A DNA stretch of 64,000 nucleotides from Methylococcales bacterium (GCA_028707085.1 JAQTUW010000006.1:1-64000), one strand, 5' to 3'. Positions 1 to 10,776 are shown, numbered from the stretch's first letter. A program made the numbers and translations. The notes: generated by a model not told the origin, from the sequence alone.

Positions 1-15
1 CTGGTTCGAATCATA

Positions 16-57
16 GGTGCACGCTTTTTGGGGATGAGGGCTCATTTTTCGTGCACC
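16..57. repeat. Nested inverted repeat downstream of malQ
   Basis: GGTGCACG at 16-23 is matched by CGTGCACC at 50-57, and the loop contains a second palindrome, ATGAG-GG-CTCAT (34-45). It lies about 120 bases past the malQ stop on the leftward strand. It could be a transcript-end structure or a protein-binding palindrome. No long T-tract follows on either strand, so a simple terminator is not clear. The bases between it and malQ show no gene. Confidence 0.4.
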
Positions 58-178
58 ATTATACCAAAATAACCAACATTATCATTATAAATCAATTAGA
101 TGTATTTACTGAGTAGGCTCTAAATAAAGCGGGCCATTCTGTCATGCAAACAGAGACGTCCACCTGCATGATCAGGTA

Positions 179-1651
179 TTAGCGGTCGAACATCCGGATC
201 AGATGCGACAAATAATTGACTTTGTCGCCGGCAAGCTGTGTCCATTCGAACCGCCAGTTCCAGTTACCTTCGGTCGTGCCTGGGGTATTCATGCGATCCG
301 CACTGCCTAGGCCCAATATATCCTGCATGGGAATGATGGCCAGATTGGCCACGGAAGCCATGGCCATGTACATCAGTGCGTTCGGCATAGGCATGCTGGA
401 CCAGCCCAGATAATCATAAACACGCTGTTTCTCGGCGCCGCCCAAGGCATCGAACCAGCCCAGCGTAGTATCGTTATCGTGGGTACCCGTATAAACCACG
501 CAATTGCGTCCATAGTGCATGGGCAAATAAGGATTGTTGTTATTGCCATCGAAGGCAAATTGCAGAATCTTCATACCGGGTAAATGAAAATCGTCGCGCA
601 AATCTTCAACTTCCCGAGTAATGATGCCGAGATCCTCTGCGACCAGAGCCAGCGAAGGAAAAGTCGTCTGGATGATTTGCAGCAACTCCCTGCCCGGGGC
701 TGCGACCCATTTGCCATTAATCGCCGTTTCTTCTTCAGCCGGAATTTCCCAGGCGGATTCAAAGCCTCTGAAATGATCGATTCTGAGAATATCAAACATT
801 TCATACTGACTTTCCAGACGCGCCAGCCACCATTTATAGCCGTTTTTCTGCTGGTATTCCCAGTTATAGTGCGGATTGCCCCAGCGCTGGCCCTTATCGG
901 AAAAATAATCAGGCGGCACCCCGGCCACCACATCCATCTCGCCCGCCTCATTCAGTTTGAATTCCTGGCGGTTGGCCCAGACATCGGCGCTATCGTACGA
1001 AACAAAAATCGGAATGTCGCCAAACAGCAGGACGCCTTTCTCCGCGGCGTAGGCTTTAAGTTCATGCCACTGCCGAAAGAAAACATATTGTTCAAATTTG
1101 ACGCCTTCCAGCACAGACTTTAACAATTGACTGGCATCGCGGATGGCGACAGGGTCTCTTTGCTTCAACTCTTCGGGCCATTGGCTCCAGCTTTTGTGCG
1201 CAAACACATTTCGAAAGGCGATGAACAGTGCAAAATCGTCCAGCCAGACGGATTTTGCCTCGCAGAACTGCTGAAAATCGGCCTGTTCGCTTTCTTTGGC
1301 CTTGGACTGAAAACTATAAAACGCCTTGCTAATCAGACAGCTTTTCCCAAATTCATGGCCTGCGTGACAGTCCGTGCAGCGCTCACTGCTTTGCAGCCAA
1401 CCTTTTTCCACCAGCCAGTCAATACTGATCAGGGCAGGGTTACCAGCATGGGCCGACAAGCACTGATAAGGCGAACCATCGGCATGCGGCATGCCCAAGG
1501 GCAAGGTCTGCCAGACGCTAGCACCGGCATCATGCAGAAAATTGACAAAATTGTAAGCCTCCCGGCCAAGATCGCCACACTCTCCACGGCCTGGCAGAGA
1601 GGTGATGTGCAGCAATACACCTGCACGGCGTTTATCCAAAAAAGAACTCAT
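179..1651 (-). CDS. malQ: 4-alpha-glucanotransferase (amylomaltase, GH77)
   Basis: Transfers segments of alpha-1,4-glucan between chains in the cytoplasm, releasing glucose from short maltodextrins. The 490-residue length suits bacterial MalQ. The family pattern is clear: an N-terminal SPYQCLSAHAGNP substrate-loop motif, GDIPIFVSYDSADVWAN, the nucleophile region DILRIDHFRGFESAW, the acid/base Glu in LVAEDLGIIT, and the transition-state Asp in YTGTHDNDTTLGW. The ATG at 1651 follows an AGG-containing ribosome site and lies 18 bases after the GH57 stop, so it is the last gene of glgC-GH57-malQ. Its likely job is recycling the short chains produced during glycogen turnover. Confidence 0.95.
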   Translation of the reverse strand: MSSFLDKRRAGVLLHITSLPGRGECGDLGREAYNFVNFLHDAGASVWQTLPLGMPHADGSPYQCLSAHAGNPALISIDWLVEKGWLQSSERCTDCHAGHEFGKSCLISKAFYSFQSKAKESEQADFQQFCEAKSVWLDDFALFIAFRNVFAHKSWSQWPEELKQRDPVAIRDASQLLKSVLEGVKFEQYVFFRQWHELKAYAAEKGVLLFGDIPIFVSYDSADVWANRQEFKLNEAGEMDVVAGVPPDYFSDKGQRWGNPHYNWEYQQKNGYKWWLARLESQYEMFDILRIDHFRGFESAWEIPAEEETAINGKWVAAPGRELLQIIQTTFPSLALVAEDLGIITREVEDLRDDFHLPGMKILQFAFDGNNNNPYLPMHYGRNCVVYTGTHDNDTTLGWFDALGGAEKQRVYDYLGWSSMPMPNALMYMAMASVANLAIIPMQDILGLGSADRMNTPGTTEGNWNWRFEWTQLAGDKVNYLSHLIRMFDR

Positions 1652-1669
1652 GTTTGCCTAATCGGTCAT

Positions 1670-3352
1670 TTAAATTTCGTTTCCGCGCCGCATTGCGCCA
1701 CCCATGGCCGGCGAGCCAAACCCCTGAGTAAATGTCAAGGCCAGATAGGCCGGAGGTTCTTCGCCAAGCAGGCGATAGAGATTGGTCAGATTAAGCCGGT
1801 ATTGCTTTTCAAACTCACTGACCGCATCGCCGGGATTGTAATCGCCAAACCACCAGAACCAGTCAGAACCTTCGCAAACCGCCAACTGCTTTTCGGCGGC
1901 AGCCAATTGCCGTTCTGAAAGCCGGCCTTCAGCCACCGCCTTGTCAAACGCCACTTTGACATCGCCCAGCATGTCCCATCCGCAATTTTTATCCGCATCA
2001 CCAATCCAGGTTGAAAAAGTACCATACACCCAGCTTCCCGCCACCAGTTTGGGCAACACCCTGATGGCGCCGGTTCTATCAAGATATTCCGAAAAGGTGG
2101 TCAGTTTTAATCGCGGATGTTCACTCAGGCATTTGTATAAGTTATTGAGAAAATGGTAGCCGTTATCCGGAAAATATTCCCAGGCATTCTCTCCATCCAG
2201 GATGATGGAGACAATATCGCCCGGCCCGGCTAAATCGGCAATATTTTCCAGATGCCGGATCAAATCGGCGACAGCGTCATCAGCATGCCATTTGGAATAT
2301 TCAAAACCGATCAGATCGGACAAGCCATCGTCTCTAAAGAAACAGGCAATATCGACATCCGGCAATTTGAAAGCCTGATGGATATTTTGAGCGGTATCGG
2401 CGCACTTAACTAAACTATTATGAAGCACATTCCCGCCGCTGGCAGTCCATTTAAAGCCGAAGTTAGACATCATCCACAAAGTTTTTTCACTCAGCCCGCC
2501 TTCCGAAGGCCAGCAACCTTGCGGCTCAAATCCAAAAAAGCGCCTGAATGTGGCAATACCTTTCTGCAAGTGCCACGCCACCCGCTGTTCGCCACCGGGA
2601 TAATTGTCCAGCATGGGCAGGCTTACGGCAGGCATGGCCTCACAGGCGCTGCGGATATCCAGCATCAGCGGCATGATCGGATGCGCATAAGGCGAGACAG
2701 ACAGTTCTATTCTGCCTTTTCTGGCCAGAGACTTGTAACGATAAATCGCTTTTGACAATAAATCGCCGATGACCTGCATCAGTTCCTGCCGGTCATGAAA
2801 GCTGAAATGCCGGCCTTTTTCGATCAGTCTGATCACCCGCGCATCACTCAATTTGACAGACTCGCCCATCCAGACCAGGTGATACCAAACCAGGGTGTCG
2901 ATTATAAATTGTTCATTGACATAATTGACCGCATCGGCATGCGCTTGCAGCCAGTCGGCCATTTCAATCAACTGCCGGAAGGCCGGATAACGGTTAATCT
3001 GCCTTTCCCGATTGGCTTTTTGACAATCCGCCAGCAATTTGAGCCGTATATCGGCATCCACTGGAACAGACGGCTCTACCAGCGCACCCAGCAAGGCGTC
3101 CTTGATCGCGCCGCCATCATGCAGATAGGCATTGACCTGATTGGAATAATCCTCGATCTGTTCCAGCAAAACCGGCGCAAAATTGACTACTGCCCTGGCA
3201 TCCGTTGCGGCCTCCAGATGCGCGGCCATATCCACATAATCTTTTATCAGATGCAGATAAGTCCACGGCAGTATAAACTCGCCGCTCTGCATGTCTCTAT
3301 ATTCAGGTTGATGCATGTGCCAGCAAAGCACAAGATTCAACTTATCTGACAT
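1670..3352 (-). CDS. Glycoside hydrolase family 57 protein (alpha-amylase/glucanotransferase type)
   Basis: A 560-residue cytoplasmic protein with no signal peptide. GH57 features seen are the N-terminal HMHQPEYRD motif, [10 protein letters not shown] with the expected nucleophile Glu, and [15 protein letters not shown] with the expected acid/base Asp region. GH57 includes alpha-amylases, amylopullulanases and 4-alpha-glucanotransferases, and the sequence alone does not say which. Its ATG lies inside the end of glgC (11-base overlap) and malQ follows after 18 bases, so translation is probably coupled to a glycogen-synthesis gene. A role in trimming or remodelling storage glucan is inferred from this position. 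Many organisms use GH13 enzymes such as GlgX at this step, and no GlgX or GlgP is in the window. Confidence 0.88.
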   Translation of the reverse strand: MSDKLNLVLCWHMHQPEYRDMQSGEFILPWTYLHLIKDYVDMAAHLEAATDARAVVNFAPVLLEQIEDYSNQVNAYLHDGGAIKDALLGALVEPSVPVDADIRLKLLADCQKANRERQINRYPAFRQLIEMADWLQAHADAVNYVNEQFIIDTLVWYHLVWMGESVKLSDARVIRLIEKGRHFSFHDRQELMQVIGDLLSKAIYRYKSLARKGRIELSVSPYAHPIMPLMLDIRSACEAMPAVSLPMLDNYPGGEQRVAWHLQKGIATFRRFFGFEPQGCWPSEGGLSEKTLWMMSNFGFKWTASGGNVLHNSLVKCADTAQNIHQAFKLPDVDIACFFRDDGLSDLIGFEYSKWHADDAVADLIRHLENIADLAGPGDIVSIILDGENAWEYFPDNGYHFLNNLYKCLSEHPRLKLTTFSEYLDRTGAIRVLPKLVAGSWVYGTFSTWIGDADKNCGWDMLGDVKVAFDKAVAEGRLSERQLAAAEKQLAVCEGSDWFWWFGDYNPGDAVSEFEKQYRLNLTNLYRLLGEEPPAYLALTFTQGFGSPAMGGAMRRGNEI

Positions 3353-4622
3353 AATGTCTTCTTTGTCCCAGCATATCCGATGTCACCAGCACTACACCGC
3401 CGGCACTGACGTAAAAACGTCTTTCATCTTCCTCCCTGTTTTCACCAATAATCGTACCCTCTGGAACCTGACAGCCTTTCTCGATGATCGCCTTGGTAAT
3501 CCGGCAGTGCCTGCCTATATTCACATCGGGCATCACCACCGAATCCTGTACAGTGGTATAGGAATTAACCCTGACCTGACTGAACAGCAGTGAATGCCTG
3601 ACCACCGCTCCTGAAATCACGCAGCCGCCGGAAACCATCGAGTCTATGGCCTGCCCTCTTCTATCATCGTCATCGAAAACAAATTTTGCAGGCGGCGTCT
3701 GTGCCTGATAAGTCCAGATCGGCCAGGTATTGTCATAAAGATTCAGATCGGGCTTGACGCCAATCAGTTCCATATTGGCCGCCCAGTAGGCGTCGATTGT
3801 GCCGACATCGCGCCAGTAACTTTGCTGCCCGCTTTGCAAATCCAGAAACGGATAAGCATTGACCCGGTACTTGTCGATAACAGCCGGAATAATATCCTTG
3901 CCGAAATCCCGTTTGGAACCAGGCATATCGGCATCCTTGATCAATTGTTCAAACAGAAACTGGGCATTAAAAATATAGATGCCCATTGAAGCGAGAGCGG
4001 TATTATCCCGTCCAGGCATGGCTGGCGGATTTTCAGGCTTTTCGATAAACGCCTTGACCCGCCTGTTATCATCGACATGCATCACCCCGAACTCTTTGGC
4101 ATCCTGTAGCGCTACTTCGATGCAACCGATAGTCAGGTCGGCCTGATTGGCGACATGATCCGCCAGCATCGCCGAATAATCCATTTTATAAATATGATCG
4201 CCCGCCAGTACCAGCACAAACTCCGGATTACGCGCTCGCAGAATGTCGATATTCTGAAAAATGGCGTCGGCCGTACCCTGATACCAGGAATGTTCGTCAT
4301 GCCGCTGCTGAGCAGGCATCAAATCGACATACTCGCCGAATTCGCCACGTAAAAACCCCCAGCCCTGCTGAATATGCCGGATCAGCGAGTCAGCCTTATA
4401 CTGAGTCAAAACCCCGATTTTGCGTATATCGGAATTGATGCAATTGGACAACGGAAAATCGATGATCCGAAACTTTCCGCCAAAAGGCACCGCCGGTTTG
4501 GCCCGCCAATCGGTCATGTGTTTCAGCCGCGAGCCGCGCCCTCCGGCTAAAATCAGGGCAATGGTGTTGCGGGTCAGTTCGCTTACCCGTCTCTGCTGAT
4601 TTTGTGAATCCACGACAAACAT
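3342..4622 (-). CDS. glgC: Glucose-1-phosphate adenylyltransferase
   Basis: Makes ADP-glucose from glucose-1-phosphate and ATP, the committed step of bacterial glycogen synthesis. The 426-residue protein has the nucleotidyltransferase signature [20 protein letters not shown] near residues 28-47, the GTADAIFQN motif, and the substrate motif [11 protein letters not shown]. The C-terminal half is a left-handed beta-helix-type region where allosteric effectors bind in this family. The ATG at 4622 has a strong AGGGGA ribosome site. It is the first gene of the leftward glgC-GH57-malQ operon and is divergent from glgB-glgA. Confidence 0.96.
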   Translation of the reverse strand: MFVVDSQNQQRRVSELTRNTIALILAGGRGSRLKHMTDWRAKPAVPFGGKFRIIDFPLSNCINSDIRKIGVLTQYKADSLIRHIQQGWGFLRGEFGEYVDLMPAQQRHDEHSWYQGTADAIFQNIDILRARNPEFVLVLAGDHIYKMDYSAMLADHVANQADLTIGCIEVALQDAKEFGVMHVDDNRRVKAFIEKPENPPAMPGRDNTALASMGIYIFNAQFLFEQLIKDADMPGSKRDFGKDIIPAVIDKYRVNAYPFLDLQSGQQSYWRDVGTIDAYWAANMELIGVKPDLNLYDNTWPIWTYQAQTPPAKFVFDDDDRRGQAIDSMVSGGCVISGAVVRHSLLFSQVRVNSYTTVQDSVVMPDVNIGRHCRITKAIIEKGCQVPEGTIIGENREEDERRFYVSAGGVVLVTSDMLGQRRHYVR

Positions 4623-4827
4623 ATTTTTTCCCCTGGCAAAGTTATTATTTCCACCGAAACCGGCCGACGACAGATTTTATCTCGAGTTTTACTTGCCGCC
4701 TTGCGCCATTATCGTTACTCTTCACGGAAAAGTAAAAATCAAACGACTGAGCACTGCAAATCAGGATTACCCCTGGCGTCAGCAACTCTTTCCAAAAACG
4801 AATGCACTATAACCGAGGCCCTGCAAA
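4623..4827. promoter_or_regulatory. Divergent glgC / glgB intergenic region
   Basis: These 205 bases separate the two arms of the glycogen cluster and must hold promoters in both directions. A TATAAC-like box lies near 4808-4813 on the rightward strand, but no well-spaced -35 partner is obvious. The glgB ribosome site (GAGG) is at about 4813-4817. No operator could be identified. Confidence 0.45.
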
Positions 4828-7008
4828 ATGAACAAGCCAAGCAAAAAAAACAAGCTTGATTCGGACGTCATTAAAATTATTGAAGCAAAGCACCACGATC
4901 CATTCTCGGTTTTGGGCCGCCAGATCAAGGACGGCAAGACCGTCATCAGAGCTTTTCTGCCATACGCTGAATGTGTGCGGATTGGTAAAGACAGCAACGA
5001 AATGCAGCGTATTCCGGGTACGGATATGTTCGAATATTTTCCGAAAGACGATCAGCTCATTGCAACCCATTATCAATTATTCTGGACAGACAAGGACGGG
5101 GTGCAGCATCAGGACTACGACCCCTACAGCTTTGGATCCGTGCTGCCGGAATTTGACCAGCATCTGTTCGGCGAGGGCCGCCACTGGCATATCTACCGAA
5201 AACTCGGCTCGCATCTGCACAGCATGGATGACATCGAAGGCGTTTACTTTGCGGTATGGGCGCCCAATGCGCAAAGAGTCAGCGTAATTGGCGATTTCAA
5301 CAACTGGGATGGTCGTATCCACCTCATGCGGAATCTGGGCAGTACCGGAATTTGGGAAATATTTATCCCCGGCCTGCAAGCCGGCTCTCTGTACAAATTT
5401 GAAATAATCAATATTCATTCGGGCCAGTTGTTAATCAAGACCGATCCTTACGGTCAGCAGTTTGAGCTTCGCCCACAGACTGCGTCCATCGTCACAGAAG
5501 AAAACAGCTACACCTGGCAGGATGATGAGTGGCTTGAAAACCGCAAAAAACATGACTGGCTGCATCAGCCCATGTCGATATACGAGGTACATCTTGGCTC
5601 CTGGCAACGCGATCCGCGCGGCAATTTCCTCAATTACCGAGTGCTGGCCGACCAACTGGTCGAATATGTTAAAAAGATGGGCTTCACGCATATCGAATTA
5701 CTGCCGATCACCGAACATCCTCTCGACATTTCCTGGGGTTACCAGACTACCGGCTACTTCGCGCCGACCAGCCGCCATGGTACGCCGGACGATTTCCGCT
5801 ATTTTGTCGACATCTGCCACGCCAGCAATATAGGCATCATCCTCGACTGGGTGCCCGCCCACTTTCCGAAAGACAGTTTTGGGCTGGCCCGTTTCGACGG
5901 TAGCGCTCTGTATGAACACGAAGATCCACGCAAAGGCGAACACCGCGACTGGGGAACGCTGATTTATAACTACAGCCGCAATGAAGTCAAAAACTTCCTG
6001 CTGTCCAGTGCGTTTTTCTGGCTGGAAGAATTCCATCTTGACGGCCTGCGGGTCGATGCGGTGGCCTCCATGCTGTATCTGGACTACTCGCGGCAAGCCA
6101 ACGACTGGATCCCCAATATTTACGGCGGCAATGAAAATCTGGAAGCCATCGACTTCCTGCGCCATATGAATGCGGTCACCCACGCCCAGCATCCCGGCAC
6201 AGTCATCATGGCTGAAGAATCCACTTCCTGGCCGCAAGTCACCCGTCCCACCTGGACGGGCGGCCTGGGCTTTTCCATGAAATGGAATATGGGCTGGATG
6301 CACGACATTCTCTGTTACATGAAAGAACAGCCCATCCACCGCTCATATCATCACGACCAGCTTACTTTCGGCATGCTCTATGCGTTTTCCGAAAATTTTG
6401 TGCTGCCGTTTTCGCACGATGAGGTGGTGCACGGCAAATGCTCGATGCTGAACAAAATGCCGGGAGATGAATGGCAGCGTTTTGCCAATTTACGTCTGCT
6501 TTACACCCTGATGTTCACCTATCCGGGCAAAAAACTGCTGTTCATGGGCTGTGAATTCGGTCAGGGCGCAGAATGGAATGTCAACGGGGTTCTGGACTGG
6601 TATGTGCTGGATTACGCGCATCATAAAGGTGTGCAGACCTTGGTAAAAGATCTCAACGAGCTTTACACCTCGCATCCAGCACTCTACTATCATGATTTCG
6701 ACTATCATGGCTTCGAATGGATCGATTGCCACGATGTACAGCAATCCATCATCAGTTATCGACGTAAATCGGATGATGAAGATTTGATCGTCATCCTCAA
6801 TTTTACACCGGTACCGCGGAAAGGTTACCGGATAGGCGTGCCAAAACCGGGCGTATACTATGAGATTTTCAACTCCGACTCCCACTTTTACGATGGCGGC
6901 AACATGGGCAACGGCGTGGTTTCATCGCAACCCCAACCCTGGATGAACCATGATCAGTCCATTCTGGTAACACTGCCGCCATTGGCCGGCATTATCCTGA
7001 AAATGTAA
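4828..7008 (+). CDS. glgB: 1,4-alpha-glucan branching enzyme (GH13)
   Basis: Cuts alpha-1,4 chains and re-attaches them through alpha-1,6 links, creating glycogen branches. At 726 residues it matches the long enterobacterial form with two N-terminal beta-sandwich domains: the outer one starts near HHDPFSVLG, and the CBM48 domain contains [21 protein letters not shown]. In the catalytic barrel the nucleophile is in [19 protein letters not shown], the acid/base Glu in MAEESTSWP, and the conserved HD in [12 protein letters not shown]. glgA follows after 12 bases, so the two form a synthesis operon divergent from glgC. Confidence 0.97.
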   Translation: MNKPSKKNKLDSDVIKIIEAKHHDPFSVLGRQIKDGKTVIRAFLPYAECVRIGKDSNEMQRIPGTDMFEYFPKDDQLIATHYQLFWTDKDGVQHQDYDPYSFGSVLPEFDQHLFGEGRHWHIYRKLGSHLHSMDDIEGVYFAVWAPNAQRVSVIGDFNNWDGRIHLMRNLGSTGIWEIFIPGLQAGSLYKFEIINIHSGQLLIKTDPYGQQFELRPQTASIVTEENSYTWQDDEWLENRKKHDWLHQPMSIYEVHLGSWQRDPRGNFLNYRVLADQLVEYVKKMGFTHIELLPITEHPLDISWGYQTTGYFAPTSRHGTPDDFRYFVDICHASNIGIILDWVPAHFPKDSFGLARFDGSALYEHEDPRKGEHRDWGTLIYNYSRNEVKNFLLSSAFFWLEEFHLDGLRVDAVASMLYLDYSRQANDWIPNIYGGNENLEAIDFLRHMNAVTHAQHPGTVIMAEESTSWPQVTRPTWTGGLGFSMKWNMGWMHDILCYMKEQPIHRSYHHDQLTFGMLYAFSENFVLPFSHDEVVHGKCSMLNKMPGDEWQRFANLRLLYTLMFTYPGKKLLFMGCEFGQGAEWNVNGVLDWYVLDYAHHKGVQTLVKDLNELYTSHPALYYHDFDYHGFEWIDCHDVQQSIISYRRKSDDEDLIVILNFTPVPRKGYRIGVPKPGVYYEIFNSDSHFYDGGNMGNGVVSSQPQPWMNHDQSILVTLPPLAGIILKM

Positions 7009-7020
7009 TTTAGTCCGATT

Positions 7021-8454
7021 ATGAAAAAAATCCTGTTCGCCAGCAGCGAAACCCATCCCTTGATTAAAACCGGCGGCCTGGCGGATGTCGCCGGCAGCCT
7101 GCCTGTCGCCCTTTCGGAACTCGGTCAGGACATCCGCATTATCATGCCGAATTATCAGGCTATAAAAAACTGCGAACCCGGCCGGTTTTTATGTACAGTA
7201 CGAGTCAATAATTGCGATGTCAATCTGCTGGAAACCCGTCTGCCGGATTCGGAAGTACCTGTCTGGCTGGTGGATTACCCACCATTCTTCGGCTTCTCCG
7301 GCAATCCTTATCTCGATGATACCGGCAAACCCTGGCCAGACATCGGCGACCGTTTTGCACTTTTTTGCCGGATCGTAGTGGAAGTCGCCATGAACCGCGC
7401 CTATCTGGACTGGAAACCGGATGTCGTGCATTGCAATGACTGGCAAACCGGCCTGGTTCCAGCCTTGCTGTCGCTGGAAGAATACCGGCCAGCCACGCTG
7501 TTCACCATCCACAATATGGCCTATCAGGGACTGTTTCCCGGCAGCGCCTATACCTTGCTGAACCTCCCTGGTCAGCTCTGGCATCCGGACGGCGTGGAAT
7601 ATCACGGCATGCTGTCGTTCATTAAAGGCGGTCTGCGGTTTGCCGATCGGATTACCACTGTCAGCCCCACTTATGCCCAGGAAATTCAAAAACCGGAATT
7701 CGGCTACGGCCTGGAAGGCCTGCTAGCTTACCGGCGCGATTACTTGTCGGGGATCATCAACGGCATAGACACCACGGTATGGAATCCGGAGAAAGATGCT
7801 TATATCAGCCAGAACTACAGCGCAAAAACCCTGACCGGCAAGCAGCAGAACAAAACCGCCCTGCAGGAACAGCTTGGCCTGCCGATAAACCCCGATTTAC
7901 CGCTGTTTGCATTGATTGGTCGTCTGGTTGACCAGAAGGGCATTGATCTGGTGTTGAGCTGCCTGCCGGAGATAACCAGCCTGCCTCTGCAATTTACGCT
8001 ACTGGGCAGCGGCGACAAAAGCATAGAACTTAAACTCCAGGACTTCGCCCGCCTTTACCCGGAAAAAATCGCCATCACCATCGGCTATAACGAACCGCTA
8101 GCGCATCAGATGGAAGCGGGCGCCGACATTTTTCTGATGCCCTCACGGTTTGAGCCATGCGGCCTCAACCAGATGTACAGTCAACGCTATGGTACCATAC
8201 CCATCGTCAGAAAAACCGGCGGTCTGGCGGATACCGTGGTCGATAGCCTACCGGAGAGCATGACGAACGGCACGGCCAGCGGCATTGTCTTTAACGACGC
8301 CGTTGCCGCCGCCTTGCACGAAGCCATCAAGCGCAGCCTGATTTTATACACCGACAAATCCACCTGGAAAAAAATTCAGCGTAACGCCATGGGTAAGGAT
8401 TTTTCCTGGCTTAACAGCGCCAGCCAGTATCTGGCGCTTTATGAGGAAATTTAG
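7021..8454 (+). CDS. glgA: Glycogen synthase (ADP-glucose dependent, GT5)
   Basis: Adds glucose from ADP-glucose to the non-reducing end of glycogen. The 477-residue protein opens with the KTGGLADVAGSLP donor-binding motif (residues 18-30). HCNDWQTGLVPALL follows in the N-terminal Rossmann domain, and the C-terminal GT-B domain has the conserved PSRFEPCGLNQMYSQRYG segment with its catalytic-site Glu. It is 12 bases after glgB and probably co-transcribed. The 231 bases after the stop contain a loose hairpin (CCCG at about 8509, CGGG at about 8538) but no clear T-tract terminator. Confidence 0.97.
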   Translation: MKKILFASSETHPLIKTGGLADVAGSLPVALSELGQDIRIIMPNYQAIKNCEPGRFLCTVRVNNCDVNLLETRLPDSEVPVWLVDYPPFFGFSGNPYLDDTGKPWPDIGDRFALFCRIVVEVAMNRAYLDWKPDVVHCNDWQTGLVPALLSLEEYRPATLFTIHNMAYQGLFPGSAYTLLNLPGQLWHPDGVEYHGMLSFIKGGLRFADRITTVSPTYAQEIQKPEFGYGLEGLLAYRRDYLSGIINGIDTTVWNPEKDAYISQNYSAKTLTGKQQNKTALQEQLGLPINPDLPLFALIGRLVDQKGIDLVLSCLPEITSLPLQFTLLGSGDKSIELKLQDFARLYPEKIAITIGYNEPLAHQMEAGADIFLMPSRFEPCGLNQMYSQRYGTIPIVRKTGGLADTVVDSLPESMTNGTASGIVFNDAVAAALHEAIKRSLILYTDKSTWKKIQRNAMGKDFSWLNSASQYLALYEEI

Positions 8455-8685
8455 CAGCCGGCCATCCCAACGATAACCCCCCCGTTACAAAACCCGCTTT
8501 CATCGGCAGATGGAATGACGGGTAAAAACCGCGGGGTGTTTCATGCCGTTAGCCGGCCTGTCCTGATTTCATTATCGGCCCGGCCTTATTTGATATGATG
8601 GCAGCCGATTTTAAATTGCTACCCGACCCAAAAAGATCGCGACCACCGAACTTCGACCCGGACGACTAATTTTAAGGATTACAAG

Positions 8686-9621
8686 ATGTTTTCAATCAGA
8701 CACTGCCTGCAACAAACCAAAAATTTAGCGCTGCTTATTCTGCTGGCTCTGCCGGCCGCCGGCAAGGCGACGGTCGTTGAAATGCAGACCAATATGGGCA
8801 ATATCGATATTCAGCTGTTCGACACCCTGACGCCCAAAACAGTTGCGAATTTCCTGGCTTATGTCAACAGCGGCGCCTATAACAACTCATTCATTCAACG
8901 CAGTGTGCCGGGTTTTATCATTCAGGGCGGCGGCTACACCTGGGATTCGTCGGCAAGTACTTACGCTACCATTCCTACCCTGGCGCCGGTAGTCAATGAG
9001 TATCACAAGCCAAACGTGGCCGGCACCATCGCCATGGCCAAACAATCCGGCGCCCCCAATAGCGCCACGGATCAGTGGTTTTTCAATCTGGCGAACAACG
9101 CCGCCAATCTGGACAACCAGAACGGCGGTTTCACCGTATTCGGGCAGGTCATCGACAACGGCATGCAGGTCGTCAAAGCCATTGCCGCATTAAAAGTTGT
9201 CAATGCCTGCGGCAGCAGCAGCACCAGTTGTGCTTTTTCCAATCTGCCGCTGATTTCCATCAATAGCGGCTATTCCGCCCAAACCCTGGTTATGGTCAAT
9301 GCCATAGTGGTCATTTCTCTTCAGGCGCTCACTGACGAAAAAACCGTACCGCTGACATCCCCAATCACAGCTTTTACCCCTTCGTCAACTGGCGTAGTGC
9401 ATGGCGTCACACTGACAAATCCTCTGCCTACCGCCGTGACCGTAACGCTAACCAAGAATTCAAGCACCGCATTAGTGGCGACAGTACAAGCCAACAGCAC
9501 ACTGAACATTCCTTTGCAATCCGGACTGGGGATTACAAAATCGGACACTTTATATATCAAACTGCCGACTGGTTCTGACTATGCAAATAACCCACTCTAT
9601 TTGATGTTCGATGCGCGGTAA
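8686..9621 (+). CDS. Secreted cyclophilin-type peptidyl-prolyl isomerase with extra C-terminal domain
   Basis: Residues 1-28 form a signal peptide ending in an alanine/glycine-rich cleavage region, so the product is periplasmic or exported. Residues 30-200 are a PpiA-like cyclophilin domain that would speed X-Pro isomerisation during folding. VPGFIIQGGG, GTIAMAKQSGAPNSATDQWF and GFTVFGQVID are recognisable, with the usual active-site Arg (FIQRSVPGF) and Gln retained; the common FHR His is replaced by Gln. Normal PpiA stops near residue 190-200. Here about 105 further residues follow (from about 9301), rich in Thr, Val and Ser, and they resemble the protein encoded convergently just downstream. 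The function of that domain is unknown. Confidence 0.9.
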   Translation: MFSIRHCLQQTKNLALLILLALPAAGKATVVEMQTNMGNIDIQLFDTLTPKTVANFLAYVNSGAYNNSFIQRSVPGFIIQGGGYTWDSSASTYATIPTLAPVVNEYHKPNVAGTIAMAKQSGAPNSATDQWFFNLANNAANLDNQNGGFTVFGQVIDNGMQVVKAIAALKVVNACGSSSTSCAFSNLPLISINSGYSAQTLVMVNAIVVISLQALTDEKTVPLTSPITAFTPSSTGVVHGVTLTNPLPTAVTVTLTKNSSTALVATVQANSTLNIPLQSGLGITKSDTLYIKLPTGSDYANNPLYLMFDAR

Positions 9622-9659
9622 ACCTGCGCTACATTCCGGTTTATCGCGTCGGCCGTTTT

Positions 9660-10142
9660 TTAGCTACCGACATCCTGATAATCTATCGTCAGATCAACGC
9701 TAGGCGAACCGCTGGTCGTAGTCAGCTCGACATCCATCTCGTCCGCAACATTGTTTTTGCTGCGCAGGAAATGCAGGCCGGACTGCAAGCCGATAACCTG
9801 AGTGCTATTGGCCGGTACAATGATGACGGCTTCGGTGACCGGGGTCGTGGAGCTTGTTGACGAGGTGCTGGTCGCGTTTTTACCGGTTCCGGTCGTTTTG
9901 GTGGTCACGGTGTTGGTTAGTTTGGAGAATGTGACCGTTACCGGCGCCGCATCGTTATTGGTAATGATCAGGCCATGCACGACTCTGTTATGGTTAACGG
10001 CAAGGACCGAATTGACAGTGCTGATATTAACCGTCGCTGTTCCGGCGGCATTGTAGCTGACATGATATTCTTCGGCCATTGCCTGTCCGCAAAGACAGCC
10101 GCTCAACAGCATTGCCAAAAAGCCGACTCTTGATTCGTTCAT
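9660..10142 (-). CDS. Small secreted protein sharing the C-terminal module of the neighbouring cyclophilin
   Basis: A 160-residue protein with a signal peptide ending AMA-EE near residue 23. The mature part is Val/Thr-rich and predicted to be beta-structured. It is interrupted by a low-complexity Thr/Ser stretch around residues 83-100 (TGTGKNATSTSSTSSTTP). VVHGLIITNN..PVTVTFSK and PANSTQVIGLQSGL align with VVHGVTLTNP..AVTVTLTK and QANSTLNIPLQSGL in the convergent cyclophilin 38 bases away. The family is not one I recognise. Homology of the two segments is seen directly; a shared role in the envelope is inference. Confidence 0.8.
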   Translation of the reverse strand: MNESRVGFLAMLLSGCLCGQAMAEEYHVSYNAAGTATVNISTVNSVLAVNHNRVVHGLIITNNDAAPVTVTFSKLTNTVTTKTTGTGKNATSTSSTSSTTPVTEAVIIVPANSTQVIGLQSGLHFLRSKNNVADEMDVELTTTSGSPSVDLTIDYQDVGS

Positions 10143-10389
10143 GATAACTCTCTGTTTGGATAAAATGTGAAGCGTACTTTAGCATAAATTTTATGCCAAT
10201 AAGCTTGACGATTCATTCTCCGCTTACGGTCAAATTCCGCTACCGCAGCTCTGTTCCGGGAAAAACCGGGTTGATTCCCGGCTATTCATCTGTCTTTTGG
10301 GCAATGTCCAAAGTAGGGCATGAAAAAACCGGCATATGTCGTACGGAAAGTATAGAATGGATATCCCTATTTTTTACCGCCATAGCCAC

Positions 10390-10569
10390 ATGACCGACTC
10401 GGACGATACCAAAAAAGTAATTGTTGTTGACCTACAGATGCCGTTTTTGTCCATGGTGGTGCTGATGGTGAAATGGGCGCTGGCATCCATACCGGCCATC
10501 ATCATTTTATTTACCATTTTCAGCATAACGACAGGCATAATGGGCGGCATGATGTTCCACGGTTCCTAA
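10390..10569 (+). CDS. Small single-pass membrane protein (hypothetical)
   Basis: Fifty-nine residues: a short acidic head (MTDSDDTKK), a beta-like stretch, and one long hydrophobic segment at about residues 25-50 ending in GIMGGMMFHGS. The chosen ATG at 10390 removes an unlikely leader. An in-frame ATG at 10357 behind CGGAAAG is the alternative, and neither site has a textbook ribosome site. No family is recognised. Its reality rests on the well-formed transmembrane helix and charged N-terminus. Confidence 0.55.
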   Translation: MTDSDDTKKVIVVDLQMPFLSMVVLMVKWALASIPAIIILFTIFSITTGIMGGMMFHGS

Positions 10570-10776
10570 AAATACTGCCTGCGCTTCTCTTTCCGCAAAC
10601 CGCTTCGGCATCGTTATCCAATCCGTCATTCGCCGGTCAATCCTTACATTTTTGGCGCAAAATTGTAAGATTTACAACAAAACACTCATGAACGGTATCT
10701 GTCAATCCAGTCGACCAGGGTTCATGGCGCCAGCCCAATACATTGATAATCAATGCAAATAAAAACCACAGCAAAC

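Noticed and set aside
1..24. GGTTCGAATC at the left edge looks like a tRNA T-loop
   Set aside because: The flanking bases do not form a T-stem (only one pair of five) and no acceptor end with CCA follows. The following GGTGCACG instead pairs with 50-57.
1127..1918. 263-residue open frame on the rightward strand
   Set aside because: It is antisense to malQ and the end of the GH57 gene, both of which have clear catalytic motifs.
10193..10393. 66-residue open frame
   Set aside because: No ribosome site, no domain-like or membrane pattern, and it overlaps the better-supported small membrane protein region.
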